A stretch of DNA of 40,068 bases, taken from contig JAIEMI010000042.1 in assembly GCA_019752235.1 (NCBI GenBank), forward strand, positions 1 to 40,068. Reading direction: 5' to 3'. Source of the stretch: Rhodospirillaceae bacterium (GTDB taxonomy: Bacteria > Pseudomonadota > Alphaproteobacteria > Rhodospirillales > Rhodospirillaceae). Under the pieces are notes generated by a model. The model saw nothing but the letters and a program-made list of their open reading frames with translations, searched no databases and was not told the DNA's origin. Made by a program: the position numbers and the translations under genes. This document shows, in pieces, positions 23,860-32,602 of the stretch (position 1 is its first letter; each line of letters begins with the position of its first letter).

Positions 23860-25995
23860 TTAGTGCGCCAGCGGATCGGGACGCAACTGAAACTTTACCA
23901 TGTTGGTATGGCCGCCTTCGGTGTGCAGATGGGCATTCTGGGCGGGCGAATAGTCGGCCCATAACCCCCTGCCTTTCCAGCCGGCTTTTGGATCGTCAAT
24001 ACGACCGTCCAGTCCGCGGGTATAAAAACCTAACGGATAGGGGACGCGCAGCACGGTCCACTTGTTTGTCGCCGGATCGATGGCCAGCAGCGAATCCGAA
24101 TTGGTGCCGGGCACGATGGGCACGTCCTTCCCCAGGCCCAACGTATCGTGCAGATCGACCCAGGTGAGATAATGCCAGTCGGCACTCCCGTCTTTGAGGC
24201 CGGCCATTTTCGGGCCGGGGCTGTCGATGAAGCTCCAGCCTTCGGGGCACTGTTGACCGATGGCCGTGGGGCCGGTCTTCACTTTGCACTTGCCGCGGTC
24301 GAAGCGGCCGACCTGTCCGGAACCGAAGGCGACCCAGGCGATGCCCTTTGAGTCCATGTCGACGCCGCGGCCGTTGAACGCGGCGTAGGAGCCGTCGGGC
24401 TTCTTCGGCGGCTCGTAGTATTCGACCTTGCAGGTTTCCGGCGGATTGGCGCCGCGCTCCATGCGGATCACGCCGCTCGGCACAGCCGGCGAGAACTTCG
24501 CCGACCAGACGCTGTCGTCGGCGGAATTGACGTTGAGGCCGTACATGAAGCCGGTGAGCTTGGTGTCCTTCTTCGGATCGAGTTCCTTTTCGGACTTGTT
24601 CCAGTTGTCCTTGTTGGGGTCGATCTTGCCGTCGCCGTTGGTGTCGAGCACCAGCGGGCACCAGCCTTGAGCTTTTTCCGCGTCCTTGGTGGCGTCGTAG
24701 ACGCCGGTTTTAAACCATCCGATGACGTTGGTGTCGCCGCTGAAGTAGAGCGAGTTATCCTTGTCATACCCGAAGTTCAGGTGATGCTGACCGAAGCAGG
24801 TGGGGATCATCTCGATCTTCTTGGTGGCGGGATCGTAATAGCCCATCACGCGCCCGGTGGGCTGGCCGTTGGGATAGAGCTTGGCGAAGGGGTTCTTGGG
24901 ATCGCTGCAGTAGGTGGGGCCCGCGCCCTGGCGGCTGATGCTGCTGAACCACAGGCGGCCCTTCTGATCGAGCATCGGGTTGTGCGGCACGTATTCGATG
25001 TCGTGTTTGCCATCCGGTCCCGGGATATTGACCTCGTAGGCCTTCGCGGTCTTGGGATCGAGGAACGTCAGGTTGCCGTAGTGCGTACCCACGCCGTAAA
25101 CCTCGCCGTTGGCGTTGACGGTGGGATTGCGTTTATCGGTGGTGATTTCATCGTGCACGGAAATGCTGACGCCATCCTTGCCCATGGCCCAGCCCCACTG
25201 GGTCAGCACGATGTTGCGCTCAACGCCGCTGGGGCGCGGCGGCGCTTCCGGCACGGCGCCTTTGCTGATGCCGTCGGTCCAGTCGGCGAACATCTTCAGG
25301 CCGACGGTGCGGCCGAAGCGCGTCATGTTGTTGACCATCATGCCACGGTAGCTTTCGGCCAGCTTATTCATGCGCGGATCGGCGACCGGACCCGTGCCAT
25401 GCGCGATGCGCTCGGCCCAGGCTTCGGAGCTGTTGGCGCTGGGCGCCAGTGTACGCGTCGGGAAGTTGCCGATCTGGTGGCAGAACAGGCATTGCTCCTT
25501 CAGGTGCGCGTGCCAATCCTGTTGTTGCACCATGCCCGGCGAAATACCGTTGCCGTTGGGGCCCGTGCCGGGGAACTGGCTGGCGTCAGGCGCCTTCAGC
25601 ATCGAATACCAGTAGTTGGCGGGATAGATCTCGGCGGCGGCCTGCGCGGTCGGCGCCACGACGGCGGTGAGGTTGACGTTCTTGCCCGGCTGCGCGTCCA
25701 CCTGCTTGGAGTCCGTCAGGCCATAGCCGCGCACCCAAACTTTGTATTTCGCGGGCGGCAGATCGGGCAGCACATAGCGGCCCTGGTCGTCAGTGACCAC
25801 TATTTTGATGAAGCTGGTGGGCAACTCGCCGGTTTCCGCGATCACCCAAACGCCGGCTTCGGGCCCTTTGGAACTGGTGACGACGCCGCCGATATCATCG
25901 CCGTCGATGGCGACGGCTTGGGCGGCATGAGCGGCGGGCGTGACGGCCCAAACCGCCGCACCAGCCAACAGTGTTGAAAGCAGATGCTTTTTCAT
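23860..25995 (-). CDS. P1: carboxypeptidase-regulatory-like domain / CxxCH haem site / Vgb-like propeller protein
   Basis: A 711-aa exported protein with a Sec signal (MKKHLLSTLLAGAAVWAVTPAAHAA). Residues 30-115 form a carboxypeptidase-regulatory-like beta domain (GGVVTSSKGPEAGVWVIAE, TDDQGRYVLPDLPPAKYKVWVRG). A single covalent haem motif C169-L-F-C172-H173 follows. The remaining 500 residues look like a streptogramin-lyase (Vgb)-type beta-propeller (GRLWFSS, GIAWVAFGSGQVGRFDRG). A calcium-loop-like D451-x-N-x-D-G-x-I is present. It is a paralogue of P2. Not a peptidase: no catalytic domain is present. Role unknown; a haem-bearing scaffold or electron-transfer partner is inferred. The gap to gene A is 13 nt and contains a GGAGGG ribosome site, so they are co-transcribed. 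Confidence 0.75.
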   Translation of the reverse strand: MKKHLLSTLLAGAAVWAVTPAAHAAQAVAIDGDDIGGVVTSSKGPEAGVWVIAETGELPTSFIKIVVTDDQGRYVLPDLPPAKYKVWVRGYGLTDSKQVDAQPGKNVNLTAVVAPTAQAAAEIYPANYWYSMLKAPDASQFPGTGPNGNGISPGMVQQQDWHAHLKEQCLFCHQIGNFPTRTLAPSANSSEAWAERIAHGTGPVADPRMNKLAESYRGMMVNNMTRFGRTVGLKMFADWTDGISKGAVPEAPPRPSGVERNIVLTQWGWAMGKDGVSISVHDEITTDKRNPTVNANGEVYGVGTHYGNLTFLDPKTAKAYEVNIPGPDGKHDIEYVPHNPMLDQKGRLWFSSISRQGAGPTYCSDPKNPFAKLYPNGQPTGRVMGYYDPATKKIEMIPTCFGQHHLNFGYDKDNSLYFSGDTNVIGWFKTGVYDATKDAEKAQGWCPLVLDTNGDGKIDPNKDNWNKSEKELDPKKDTKLTGFMYGLNVNSADDSVWSAKFSPAVPSGVIRMERGANPPETCKVEYYEPPKKPDGSYAAFNGRGVDMDSKGIAWVAFGSGQVGRFDRGKCKVKTGPTAIGQQCPEGWSFIDSPGPKMAGLKDGSADWHYLTWVDLHDTLGLGKDVPIVPGTNSDSLLAIDPATNKWTVLRVPYPLGFYTRGLDGRIDDPKAGWKGRGLWADYSPAQNAHLHTEGGHTNMVKFQLRPDPLAH

Positions 25996-26008
25996 ACCCT
26001 ACCCTCCT

Positions 26009-28009
26009 CTATTCGCCGACAATCAGTTGCGCGTAGGTCCAAGGATGGTCCTTGCAGATATACGTGTAAGTGCCGGCTTTATCGAATTTGAGTTTCACGG
26101 ATTGGCCGGGGGCGATGGGCCCCGTGGTCCAGGTGCCGTCCGCCGCCATGGCGGTGTGGGTTTCCTTGCCGCCGTTGACGAAGGTGATGGCTTCCCCCAC
26201 GGCGACCCTATTGCGCAAAGGCCGCACGGCGAACTCGTCGTGGGCCTCACGCACGAACTCCAGCCCGCTGTCGGCTATGGTGACGCCCATCTTCACAGTG
26301 GCGGCGGACTCGATACGCCCCGCGAATGTCGTCACGGTCGGCGGCGGCTCCGGCGCCGGTTGCGGTGCCACGCTGCCGCCCAGCTTGAAGGCCCAGAGAT
26401 TGCCGCCCGCGAACGTCGCGACATACTGCTCACCGTCCGCCTCGTAGATGCCGGGTGTACCGGACGCATTGGCGCCGGTCTGGAATTCCCACAGCTTCTC
26501 GCCGTTCTTGGCGTCGAAGGCTTGGAAATGTCCGTCAGGATCGCCGTGAAACAACAGGCCGCTCTTGGTGGCGGTGAAACCACTGCCGTTTTCTATGCGG
26601 TACTTAGTGCGATGCTCCCAGGCGACTTTGCCGTTGTGCGCATTGACCGCCGCAATCAAGCCTTCGCTCTTCATGCCGGGAATGCTGTAGCTGGCGCTAA
26701 AGAACTTCGGTTCCTGATAACGATTGTACCAACGCCCGGCGACCGCGGCCGTCGCGTAGATATGTCCCGTTTCAGGATTGACGGCCATGGGCGCCGCGCG
26801 CGTGCGCACGATGGGGTACATAATGTTCGGCATGTCGTAGTCGATGGGATCATACAGGCACGCGGGCTTGTATCCGTTGGGCACCATGTCCAGGGGCACG
26901 CAACGCGGGCCGAGCTGGTCCACGCCCACCGGGAACGGCTGCGTCGGCGACGTATGCAAGCGCTTGTTCTGGGGCACCGGGCGCTCTTCAATCGGAATGA
27001 GCGGCTCGCCTGTGGCGCGGTCGAAAGTGAAGGTGAAGCCCGCGGCGCTGATGATACTCAAGGCTTTGCGCTTCTTGCCGTTGAAGGTGCCGTCGAACAG
27101 CACCGGCGGGGTGCCGAGGTCGGCCTCCCAGATGTCGTGATGCACGACCTGGTAGTGCCATTTCAACTCGCCGGTTTTAATATCGAGCGCGAGAATAGAA
27201 TCGGAATAGAGATTGTCGCCTTTGCGCAATTCGCCGCCCCATTGGGGCACCGGATTGCCGACGCCGAAGTAAATGAGCCCGAGCGCGGAATCGACGACAC
27301 CGTTCATCCACACACCGCCGCCGCCGCGCTTCCATTCGTCGTTGTCGGATGGCCAGGTTTCAAAACCCTTGTCGCCGGGTCCGGGGATCGCGTGGAAGCG
27401 CCAGGCCTCCTTGCCGGTCTTGGCGTCAAGCGCCACGACGCGGCCGCGCAAGCCATAGTCGCCGTTGGCGACGCCCGCGATGACAAGGCCGTTTGCATAC
27501 GTCGGCCCGGCGGGAATAGCCTGGCCTTTCAGCGCGGGATCATCGCCCGCAATGCCTTCCCAGACTTTTTCGCCGGTTTTCTGGCGCAAGGCGATGATGT
27601 GCGCATTCCCGAGGCCGATGAACACTAAGTCCTCGCCGGTCGCGACGCCCTTGTACATGCCCGACGTCGGCGTCGGGAGTTTTACCGACCATACCGTCTC
27701 GCCGGTTTTGGGGTTAAGGCCATAGGCATTCGCGCCGGCGGTCACGAACATCAATCCGCCCGCGACGACCGGATTGGCGCGCGACGCCGCGCCTTCAAAT
27801 TTACGCAGCCATGCCCCGCCAAGCTGCTTGACGTTGGCGGGCGTGACTTGAGTCAAAGTTGAAAAACGGGTGCCCGCCAAGTCGCCGTTGGGTGCGGGCC
27901 ATTCCTTGCCCGCGGGTTTGTTGAGATCGGCGGCGAGTGCCGGCATCGCGGCGAACGCCGCAGCCATCAGCACACAGGTATTCCCAATAGAACGCAAAGT
28001 GTACTTCAT
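26009..28009 (-). CDS. A: PQQ-type dehydrogenase fused to a C-terminal cupredoxin
   Basis: A 666-aa periplasmic protein. The signal peptide ends PALAADL, so it is soluble. Residues 30-550 are an eight-bladed PQQ dehydrogenase propeller: repeated blade motifs (LDAKTGKEAWRF, LDIKTGELKWHY, AFDAKNGEKLWEFQTG), GGGGVW with W234, N252 in GNPVPQW (Ca-ligand position) and D265 in GDNLY (catalytic-base position). Residues about 575-666 are a cupredoxin with H618, C652 and H655, ending CKDHPWTYAQL; the amicyanin axial Met position is T658. The vicinal Cys-Cys of methanol and alcohol dehydrogenases is absent. The ATG at 28,009 has GGGAGGG 6 nt upstream; a longer start is rejected. Coupled to P1. Substrate unknown. 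Confidence 0.85.
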   Translation of the reverse strand: MKYTLRSIGNTCVLMAAAFAAMPALAADLNKPAGKEWPAPNGDLAGTRFSTLTQVTPANVKQLGGAWLRKFEGAASRANPVVAGGLMFVTAGANAYGLNPKTGETVWSVKLPTPTSGMYKGVATGEDLVFIGLGNAHIIALRQKTGEKVWEGIAGDDPALKGQAIPAGPTYANGLVIAGVANGDYGLRGRVVALDAKTGKEAWRFHAIPGPGDKGFETWPSDNDEWKRGGGGVWMNGVVDSALGLIYFGVGNPVPQWGGELRKGDNLYSDSILALDIKTGELKWHYQVVHHDIWEADLGTPPVLFDGTFNGKKRKALSIISAAGFTFTFDRATGEPLIPIEERPVPQNKRLHTSPTQPFPVGVDQLGPRCVPLDMVPNGYKPACLYDPIDYDMPNIMYPIVRTRAAPMAVNPETGHIYATAAVAGRWYNRYQEPKFFSASYSIPGMKSEGLIAAVNAHNGKVAWEHRTKYRIENGSGFTATKSGLLFHGDPDGHFQAFDAKNGEKLWEFQTGANASGTPGIYEADGEQYVATFAGGNLWAFKLGGSVAPQPAPEPPPTVTTFAGRIESAATVKMGVTIADSGLEFVREAHDEFAVRPLRNRVAVGEAITFVNGGKETHTAMAADGTWTTGPIAPGQSVKLKFDKAGTYTYICKDHPWTYAQLIVGE

Positions 28010-28043
28010 CGAAACCCTCCCCTGAGTCGATAACGCGACCGTT

Positions 28044-28071
28044 ACGCTAGCATGGGCCATGGCTCTGTAAA
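28044..28071 (-). promoter_or_regulatory. Weak promoter candidate for A-P1
   Basis: On the minus strand TTTACA (28071-28066), a 16-nt spacer and TAGCGT (28049-28044) could form a sigma70-like promoter, placed just after the hairpin that ends gene B. Match quality is modest; read-through from B is the alternative. Confidence 0.25.
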
Positions 28072-28107
28072 ACGAATTGGGCTTCAAACCGGAATGGCGA
28101 AACGAAG

Positions 28108-28133
28108 ATGGGCGGACCCGAGGGTCCGCCCAT
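28108..28133 (-). terminator. Hairpin terminator candidate after B
   Basis: Perfect 12-bp arms ATGGGCGGACCC (28108-28119) and GGGTCCGCCCAT (28122-28133), closing a tight CGAG-type loop, about 40 nt after the B stop. On the minus strand it is followed by CTTCGTTTCG, a weak T-tract. Likely terminates part of the transcription between B and A. Confidence 0.65.
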
Positions 28134-28174
28134 TCCGTGAGAGTTCAATACCGTGAACTTACAATCCGTTACCG

Positions 28175-30250
28175 TTATTCTTCGATGGTCAACTCGGCGT
28201 AGGACCACGGATGGTCCTTACAGATATACGTGTAAACGCCGGGCTTATCGAAGGTCATGGTCATGGACTTGCCGGGCGCGATGGGGCCCGTGGTCCAGGA
28301 GCCGTCCATCGCCGTGGCGGTATGGGTTTCCTTGCCCTTGTTCACCCATGTGACCTTCTCGCCCACCGAACTTTTCGCGCGGGTCGGCTGCACGGCATAT
28401 TCGTCGATGGCTTCACGCATTTTGCCCAAGCCGGTGTCCTTCACTGTCGGGCTCATGGTGATTTCATCCGTCGCCATGATGCGGCCGCTCCACGACGTCA
28501 CCGTCGCGGGCGGTTCCGGCGCGGGCAGCGGCTGCACCGTGCCGCCGAGCTTGAAGGACCATAGCGTATGGGTGTTGTTCAGCGCCACATACTGCTCGCC
28601 GTCGATCTCGTAGGTCATCACGGCGCCCGACGCATAAGCGCCGGTCTGGAAGGTCCAAAGCGTTTCGCCGGTTTTCTGATCGTAGGCTTGCACCGTGCCG
28701 TCGGGCTCGCCGTGGAACAGCAGGCCGCCCGCCGTCGCCATCATGCCGCTGCCGTTCTGAATTTCGTAGGGCATCGGTTTCTGCCACACGATCTTATTGG
28801 TGCGGCTGTCGATGGCGGCGATGATGCCGGTGGTCTTGATGCCCGGCACGCCGGTTCCCATGGCGCTGAAGAACTTCGGATCCTCGAAACGGCGGATCCA
28901 GAAGGGCCACGCGGGCGACCCCGACAGATAGAAGTGCTTGGTCTGCGGGCTGTAGGCCATGCGCGCGGCGCGCGTCGTGTTGATGGGATACATGGCGTTG
29001 GGCGTGTCGTAGTCCACCGGATCGTAGTGGCACAAAGCCTTGAAGCCCGCCGGAATGTTTTCCGGCACCACGCAGTTCGGGCCCACCTGATCGGCGCCCA
29101 CGGGGAACGGCTGCGTCGGCGCGGTTTTCACGCGCGCGTTTTGCGGCACCGGGCGTTCTTCCACGGGATGGATCGGCGCGCCGGTGACACGGTCGAGCAA
29201 GAACAGATACCCGTCGGTGCGCATGACGGCGATGCCCTTACGCGCCTTGCCGTCAACCGAAGCATCGTAGAGCACCGGCGGCGTGCCGAGATCGGATTCC
29301 CAGATGTCGTGATGCACCAGCTGGAAGTGCCACTTGCGCTGGCCGGTCTTGATATCGAGTGCGACGAGCGACGTCGTATACAGGTTGTCACCCGCACGCG
29401 CTTCGCCGCCCCACTGCGGCACGGGATTGCCGGTGCCGAAGTAAACCAGGCCCAGGTCCGTATCGATGGCGGGCGTCGTCCAGATCCCGCCGCCGCCCTT
29501 GATCCATTCGTCGTTGTCGGCGGGCCATGAGCTATGGCCCGGATCGCCGGGGCCCGCGGTGGCGTCCCAACGCCAGAGTTGGTTGCCGGTCTTGGCGTCG
29601 AGGCCGACGACACGGCCGCGCACGCCGTAGTCACCGTTGACCATCGGCACGATGACAATGCCGTTGGCGTACGCCGGCGCGGTGGAGATGAACTGACCCG
29701 TGGGCGACTGCGCCTTCACGACGCTCTCTTCGGCTTCCTTGTCGCCGATGTTGGTGGACCACACCAACTCGCCGGTGGCTTCCTTGAGGCCGATGACGCC
29801 GGCGTCGGACAAGCCGACGAAGACCATGCCCTCGCCCATCGTCACGCCTTTATAGAGGCCGGTGGGAGCGATGGACGGTTTGTACTGCCAGATTTTTTCG
29901 CCGGTCTTGGGATTGAACGCGTACACGTGATTGCCGGCGGTGACGTACATCACGCCGTTGGACACCACCGGCGTCGCGCGCGTGCTTTCGCCCTCGAATT
30001 TGTGGGACCAGGCGCCGCCCAGTGTTTTGACGTTGCCGGCGTTGATCTTGTCGAGGGTGGAGAAACGCTGGTTCCCCCAGTTGCCTTCGATCATCGGCCA
30101 GTTGTTGCCGGCGGGCGCGGCGTTGGACTGTTTGCCGCCCTGGTCGGAACACCCGGCGACGGTTACAGCGGCAAGGCCCATCAAAGCCACGACGCTGACA
30201 CCAAGTTTTTTGGCACCAAGTTTTTTGGCGCCAAATTTATGGACACGCAT
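28175..30250 (-). CDS. B: PQQ-type dehydrogenase lipoprotein fused to a C-terminal cupredoxin
   Basis: A 691-aa paralogue of A. The N-terminus contains a repeated GAKKL stretch, a hydrophobic segment and a lipobox ending VAGC34, so it should be a lipoprotein. The propeller keeps GGGGIW, N275 in GNPVPQW, D288 in GDNLY and H313-H314-D315-I-W317. The cupredoxin ligands are H643, C677 and H680, with S683 at the amicyanin Met position and the ending CKDHPWSYAEL. It has the pair C-x13-C shared by all five paralogues and lacks the vicinal Cys-Cys. A strong GGGGAGG site precedes the ATG. There is no room for a promoter between it and the P2 hairpin, so it is probably read through from P2. Confidence 0.85.
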   Translation of the reverse strand: MRVHKFGAKKLGAKKLGVSVVALMGLAAVTVAGCSDQGGKQSNAAPAGNNWPMIEGNWGNQRFSTLDKINAGNVKTLGGAWSHKFEGESTRATPVVSNGVMYVTAGNHVYAFNPKTGEKIWQYKPSIAPTGLYKGVTMGEGMVFVGLSDAGVIGLKEATGELVWSTNIGDKEAEESVVKAQSPTGQFISTAPAYANGIVIVPMVNGDYGVRGRVVGLDAKTGNQLWRWDATAGPGDPGHSSWPADNDEWIKGGGGIWTTPAIDTDLGLVYFGTGNPVPQWGGEARAGDNLYTTSLVALDIKTGQRKWHFQLVHHDIWESDLGTPPVLYDASVDGKARKGIAVMRTDGYLFLLDRVTGAPIHPVEERPVPQNARVKTAPTQPFPVGADQVGPNCVVPENIPAGFKALCHYDPVDYDTPNAMYPINTTRAARMAYSPQTKHFYLSGSPAWPFWIRRFEDPKFFSAMGTGVPGIKTTGIIAAIDSRTNKIVWQKPMPYEIQNGSGMMATAGGLLFHGEPDGTVQAYDQKTGETLWTFQTGAYASGAVMTYEIDGEQYVALNNTHTLWSFKLGGTVQPLPAPEPPATVTSWSGRIMATDEITMSPTVKDTGLGKMREAIDEYAVQPTRAKSSVGEKVTWVNKGKETHTATAMDGSWTTGPIAPGKSMTMTFDKPGVYTYICKDHPWSYAELTIEE
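30201..30239. repeat. 15-bp direct repeat in the leader of gene B
   Basis: CCAAGTTTTTTGGCA (30201-30215) is followed by CCAAGTTTTTTGGCG (30216-30230) and a partial third unit. It encodes GAKKLGAKKLG ahead of the lipoprotein signal. Looks like slippage duplication; each unit is itself a small palindrome around a T-run. Confidence 0.6.
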
Positions 30251-30287
30251 CCTTATACGCCCTCCCCGGCGGCGAAGAATAAATTCA

Positions 30288-30329
30288 GAAATGAAAACAG
30301 CGGCAGGCCAGTTTTCCTGACCTGCCGCT
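30288..30329 (-). terminator. Rho-independent-like terminator after P2
   Basis: On the minus strand arms AGCGGCAGG (30329-30321) and CCTGCCGCT (30307-30299), extended by CAG/CTG after one mismatch, are followed by GTTTTCATTTC. It lies about 31 nt after the P2 stop, in the right orientation. Confidence 0.7.
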
Positions 30330-30360
30330 GCTTTGCAACGACGTTATCTACCCTGATCGC

Positions 30361-32487
30361 TTAGTGCGCGAGCGGATCGGGGCGGATTTGGAACGAAGCG
30401 ATCTTCGAGAACGCACCTTCGCCCTCTTCCATGTGCCAGTGAGTCGGCAGGGAGTAGGTGGCGTGGATCGCACGGCCTTTCCAACCGGTCTTGGGATCGT
30501 CCACGCGGAAGTGCATATCGCGCGTGTAGAAGCCGATCGGGTACGGAACGCGGAATTCCATGAACTTTTCGGTCTTACGATCGAACGTGATGATGGAGTC
30601 CGAGTTGGTGCCCGGGAAGAACAGCGTGTTCTCGCCCAGGCCCATGGCGTTCGCGAAGTCGGTGTTGCCGCCGTAGACGAAGTTCGGCGTCACATCGGTA
30701 CCCACGAAGGTCGGGCCAGGCAGACGATAGATCGTCCAACCTTCGGGGCATTGCTGACCCGTGGCCGTCGGACCGTTCGTCACTTTGCACTTCGAGCGGT
30801 CGAACTTGCCGACGTGACCCGAGGAGAACGCGGCCCAGGCGACGCCGTCGGCGTCGACTTCGATACCGCGCACGCCGTAAGCCAGGTACTTACCGTCCTT
30901 CATCGGCGGTTCGTAGACTTCCGTCTTGCAGGTTTCCGGGGCGTTGGCGCCCTGTTCGAAGCGCACGATGCGGCTCGGAACATACGGCACGTAGTTCGCC
31001 GCGTAGACGACATCGTCCTTGCCGACGTTGATGCCGTAGAGGAACCCGGTGAACTGGGTGTCCTTCTTCGGATCCATCGGCTTGGTGATGTCTTCGTTCC
31101 ACTTGGTGCGGTCCGGCTCGATCTTGCCGTCGGCATTGGTGTCAATGACCATCGGGCACCAACCATGAGACTTCTCGACGCTCCTGGTTTCTGCCCACAC
31201 CTTGCTCTTCACCCACGAAACCGTCTTGGTTTCGCTGCTGAGGTAAACCGTGCTGTCCTTGTCGAAACCGAAGGACGCGTGGTTACCGCCGCCGCACAGG
31301 TGCAGCATGTGCACTTTTTTGTCCGCCGGATCGTACACCGGCAGCGGCGTGCCGAGTTTGCCTGGGGCCGGGAAGTACTTGGCGTACTTGTTGCTTTCGC
31401 TCGTGCAGAAGTCGGGCATCTTGCCTTGCTTGTACACGCCCGCCATCCAGACACGGCCTTTTTCATCCATTTCGTTGTGATGGATGCGCGCGGTCTCGTC
31501 GTGCGGCACGGGCGGATCGATGCCCGGGATCGGCACAGCGGTGTTCTTGTTGGTCTTGCTGTCCAGGATCTCCATGTAACCCTTCAGCATGCCGAGGCCG
31601 TACATCGGGCCGCCGGCATTGACGTTCGGGTTACGGCGATCGCTGGCCACCATGTCGTGGGTGAAGCGGCCCTCGGCGTAGTCACGCACGGTGACGACGA
31701 CGTTGCGCTCGATGCCCGCCGGACGCGGCGGAGCTTCGGGCACGGCGCCCTTGGCGATCTTGTCGGTCCAGTCGGCATAGACCTTCAGGCCGCGCTGACG
31801 GCCGAAGCGCGTCATGTTGTTGTTCATCGTGGTGGCGAGCGCCGCGCCTTCGTTATGAATGGTCACGTCGCCGGCGGCGCGCGCCTTCTGCAGGCGCTGG
31901 TCCCACGCCTCGATCGGGTTGCCGACGTCAGGCAGCTCGCGGGTCGCCTTGGTGCCGAGCTGGTGGCAGAACATGCAGTTTTCCTGCATGTGATGCAGCC
32001 AGTTCTGTTGCGTGCCCATGCCGGGCGAGATGCCGTTACCGGACGGGCCGGTGCCGGGGAACTCGCTCGCCTTCGGCGGCTCGATCAGGGCGTACCAGTA
32101 CTGCGCCGGATAAATCTGCGCGGCGGCCTGAGGCGACGGCGCCAGGGTCGCGGTGATGTTGATCTGTTTGCCGGTTTCGGAATCGACCGCCTTGGAGTCC
32201 GACAGGCCGTAGCCGCGGACCCACACCTTGTATTTCGCCTTCGGCAAATCGGGGATCACGTAGCGGCCTTGATCGTCGGTGATCGCGATCTTGATGTATT
32301 GCGTGCCGACGTCTTTGGTTTCAGCAACCACCCACACGCCCGCTTCCGGACCTTTCGAGCTGGTAACCACGCCACCGATATCGTCGTTGTCGATCGGCAC
32401 CGGCGCGGCGGCGAACGCCGGGCTCATGCCCGCGGCCGCCATCAAGCCCGACGACGCCATGAGCGCCGCCATAAGTTGTTTCTTCAT
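30361..32487 (-). CDS. P2: carboxypeptidase-regulatory-like domain / CxxCH haem site / Vgb-like propeller protein
   Basis: A 708-aa paralogue of P1 with the same layout. It has a signal peptide (MKKQLMAALMASSGLMAAAG...AFAA) and a regulatory-like beta domain at 30-115 (GGVVTSSKGPEAGVWVVAE, KYKVWVRGYGLSDSK). The haem motif is C171-M-F-C174-H175, and a propeller follows with conserved NMTRFGR, ADWTDKIAKGAVPEAPPRP, HGWCPMVIDTNADGKI and PGTNSDSI segments, ending IRPDPLAH exactly as in P1. Start at 32,487 is set by GGGAGGAGA and the signal peptide. Two copies, each beside PQQ-cupredoxin genes, suggest each pairs with a subset of the dehydrogenases. Function unknown. Confidence 0.75.
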   Translation of the reverse strand: MKKQLMAALMASSGLMAAAGMSPAFAAAPVPIDNDDIGGVVTSSKGPEAGVWVVAETKDVGTQYIKIAITDDQGRYVIPDLPKAKYKVWVRGYGLSDSKAVDSETGKQINITATLAPSPQAAAQIYPAQYWYALIEPPKASEFPGTGPSGNGISPGMGTQQNWLHHMQENCMFCHQLGTKATRELPDVGNPIEAWDQRLQKARAAGDVTIHNEGAALATTMNNNMTRFGRQRGLKVYADWTDKIAKGAVPEAPPRPAGIERNVVVTVRDYAEGRFTHDMVASDRRNPNVNAGGPMYGLGMLKGYMEILDSKTNKNTAVPIPGIDPPVPHDETARIHHNEMDEKGRVWMAGVYKQGKMPDFCTSESNKYAKYFPAPGKLGTPLPVYDPADKKVHMLHLCGGGNHASFGFDKDSTVYLSSETKTVSWVKSKVWAETRSVEKSHGWCPMVIDTNADGKIEPDRTKWNEDITKPMDPKKDTQFTGFLYGINVGKDDVVYAANYVPYVPSRIVRFEQGANAPETCKTEVYEPPMKDGKYLAYGVRGIEVDADGVAWAAFSSGHVGKFDRSKCKVTNGPTATGQQCPEGWTIYRLPGPTFVGTDVTPNFVYGGNTDFANAMGLGENTLFFPGTNSDSIITFDRKTEKFMEFRVPYPIGFYTRDMHFRVDDPKTGWKGRAIHATYSLPTHWHMEEGEGAFSKIASFQIRPDPLAH

Positions 32488-32602
32488 CGGGTTCTCCTCC
32501 CACACGGATTGCGCGGACACCATTCCACGCACGAAAGCAGAGGACATGCACAGCGCTTATGCGCCGTTCGACCTCCGCAAACTGATGCCAAAATGTGCCT
32601 CC

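Noticed and set aside
23860-25995. Calling P1 and P2 carboxypeptidases
   Set aside because: Only the regulatory-like beta domain is present; no zinc-peptidase motif or catalytic domain is visible.
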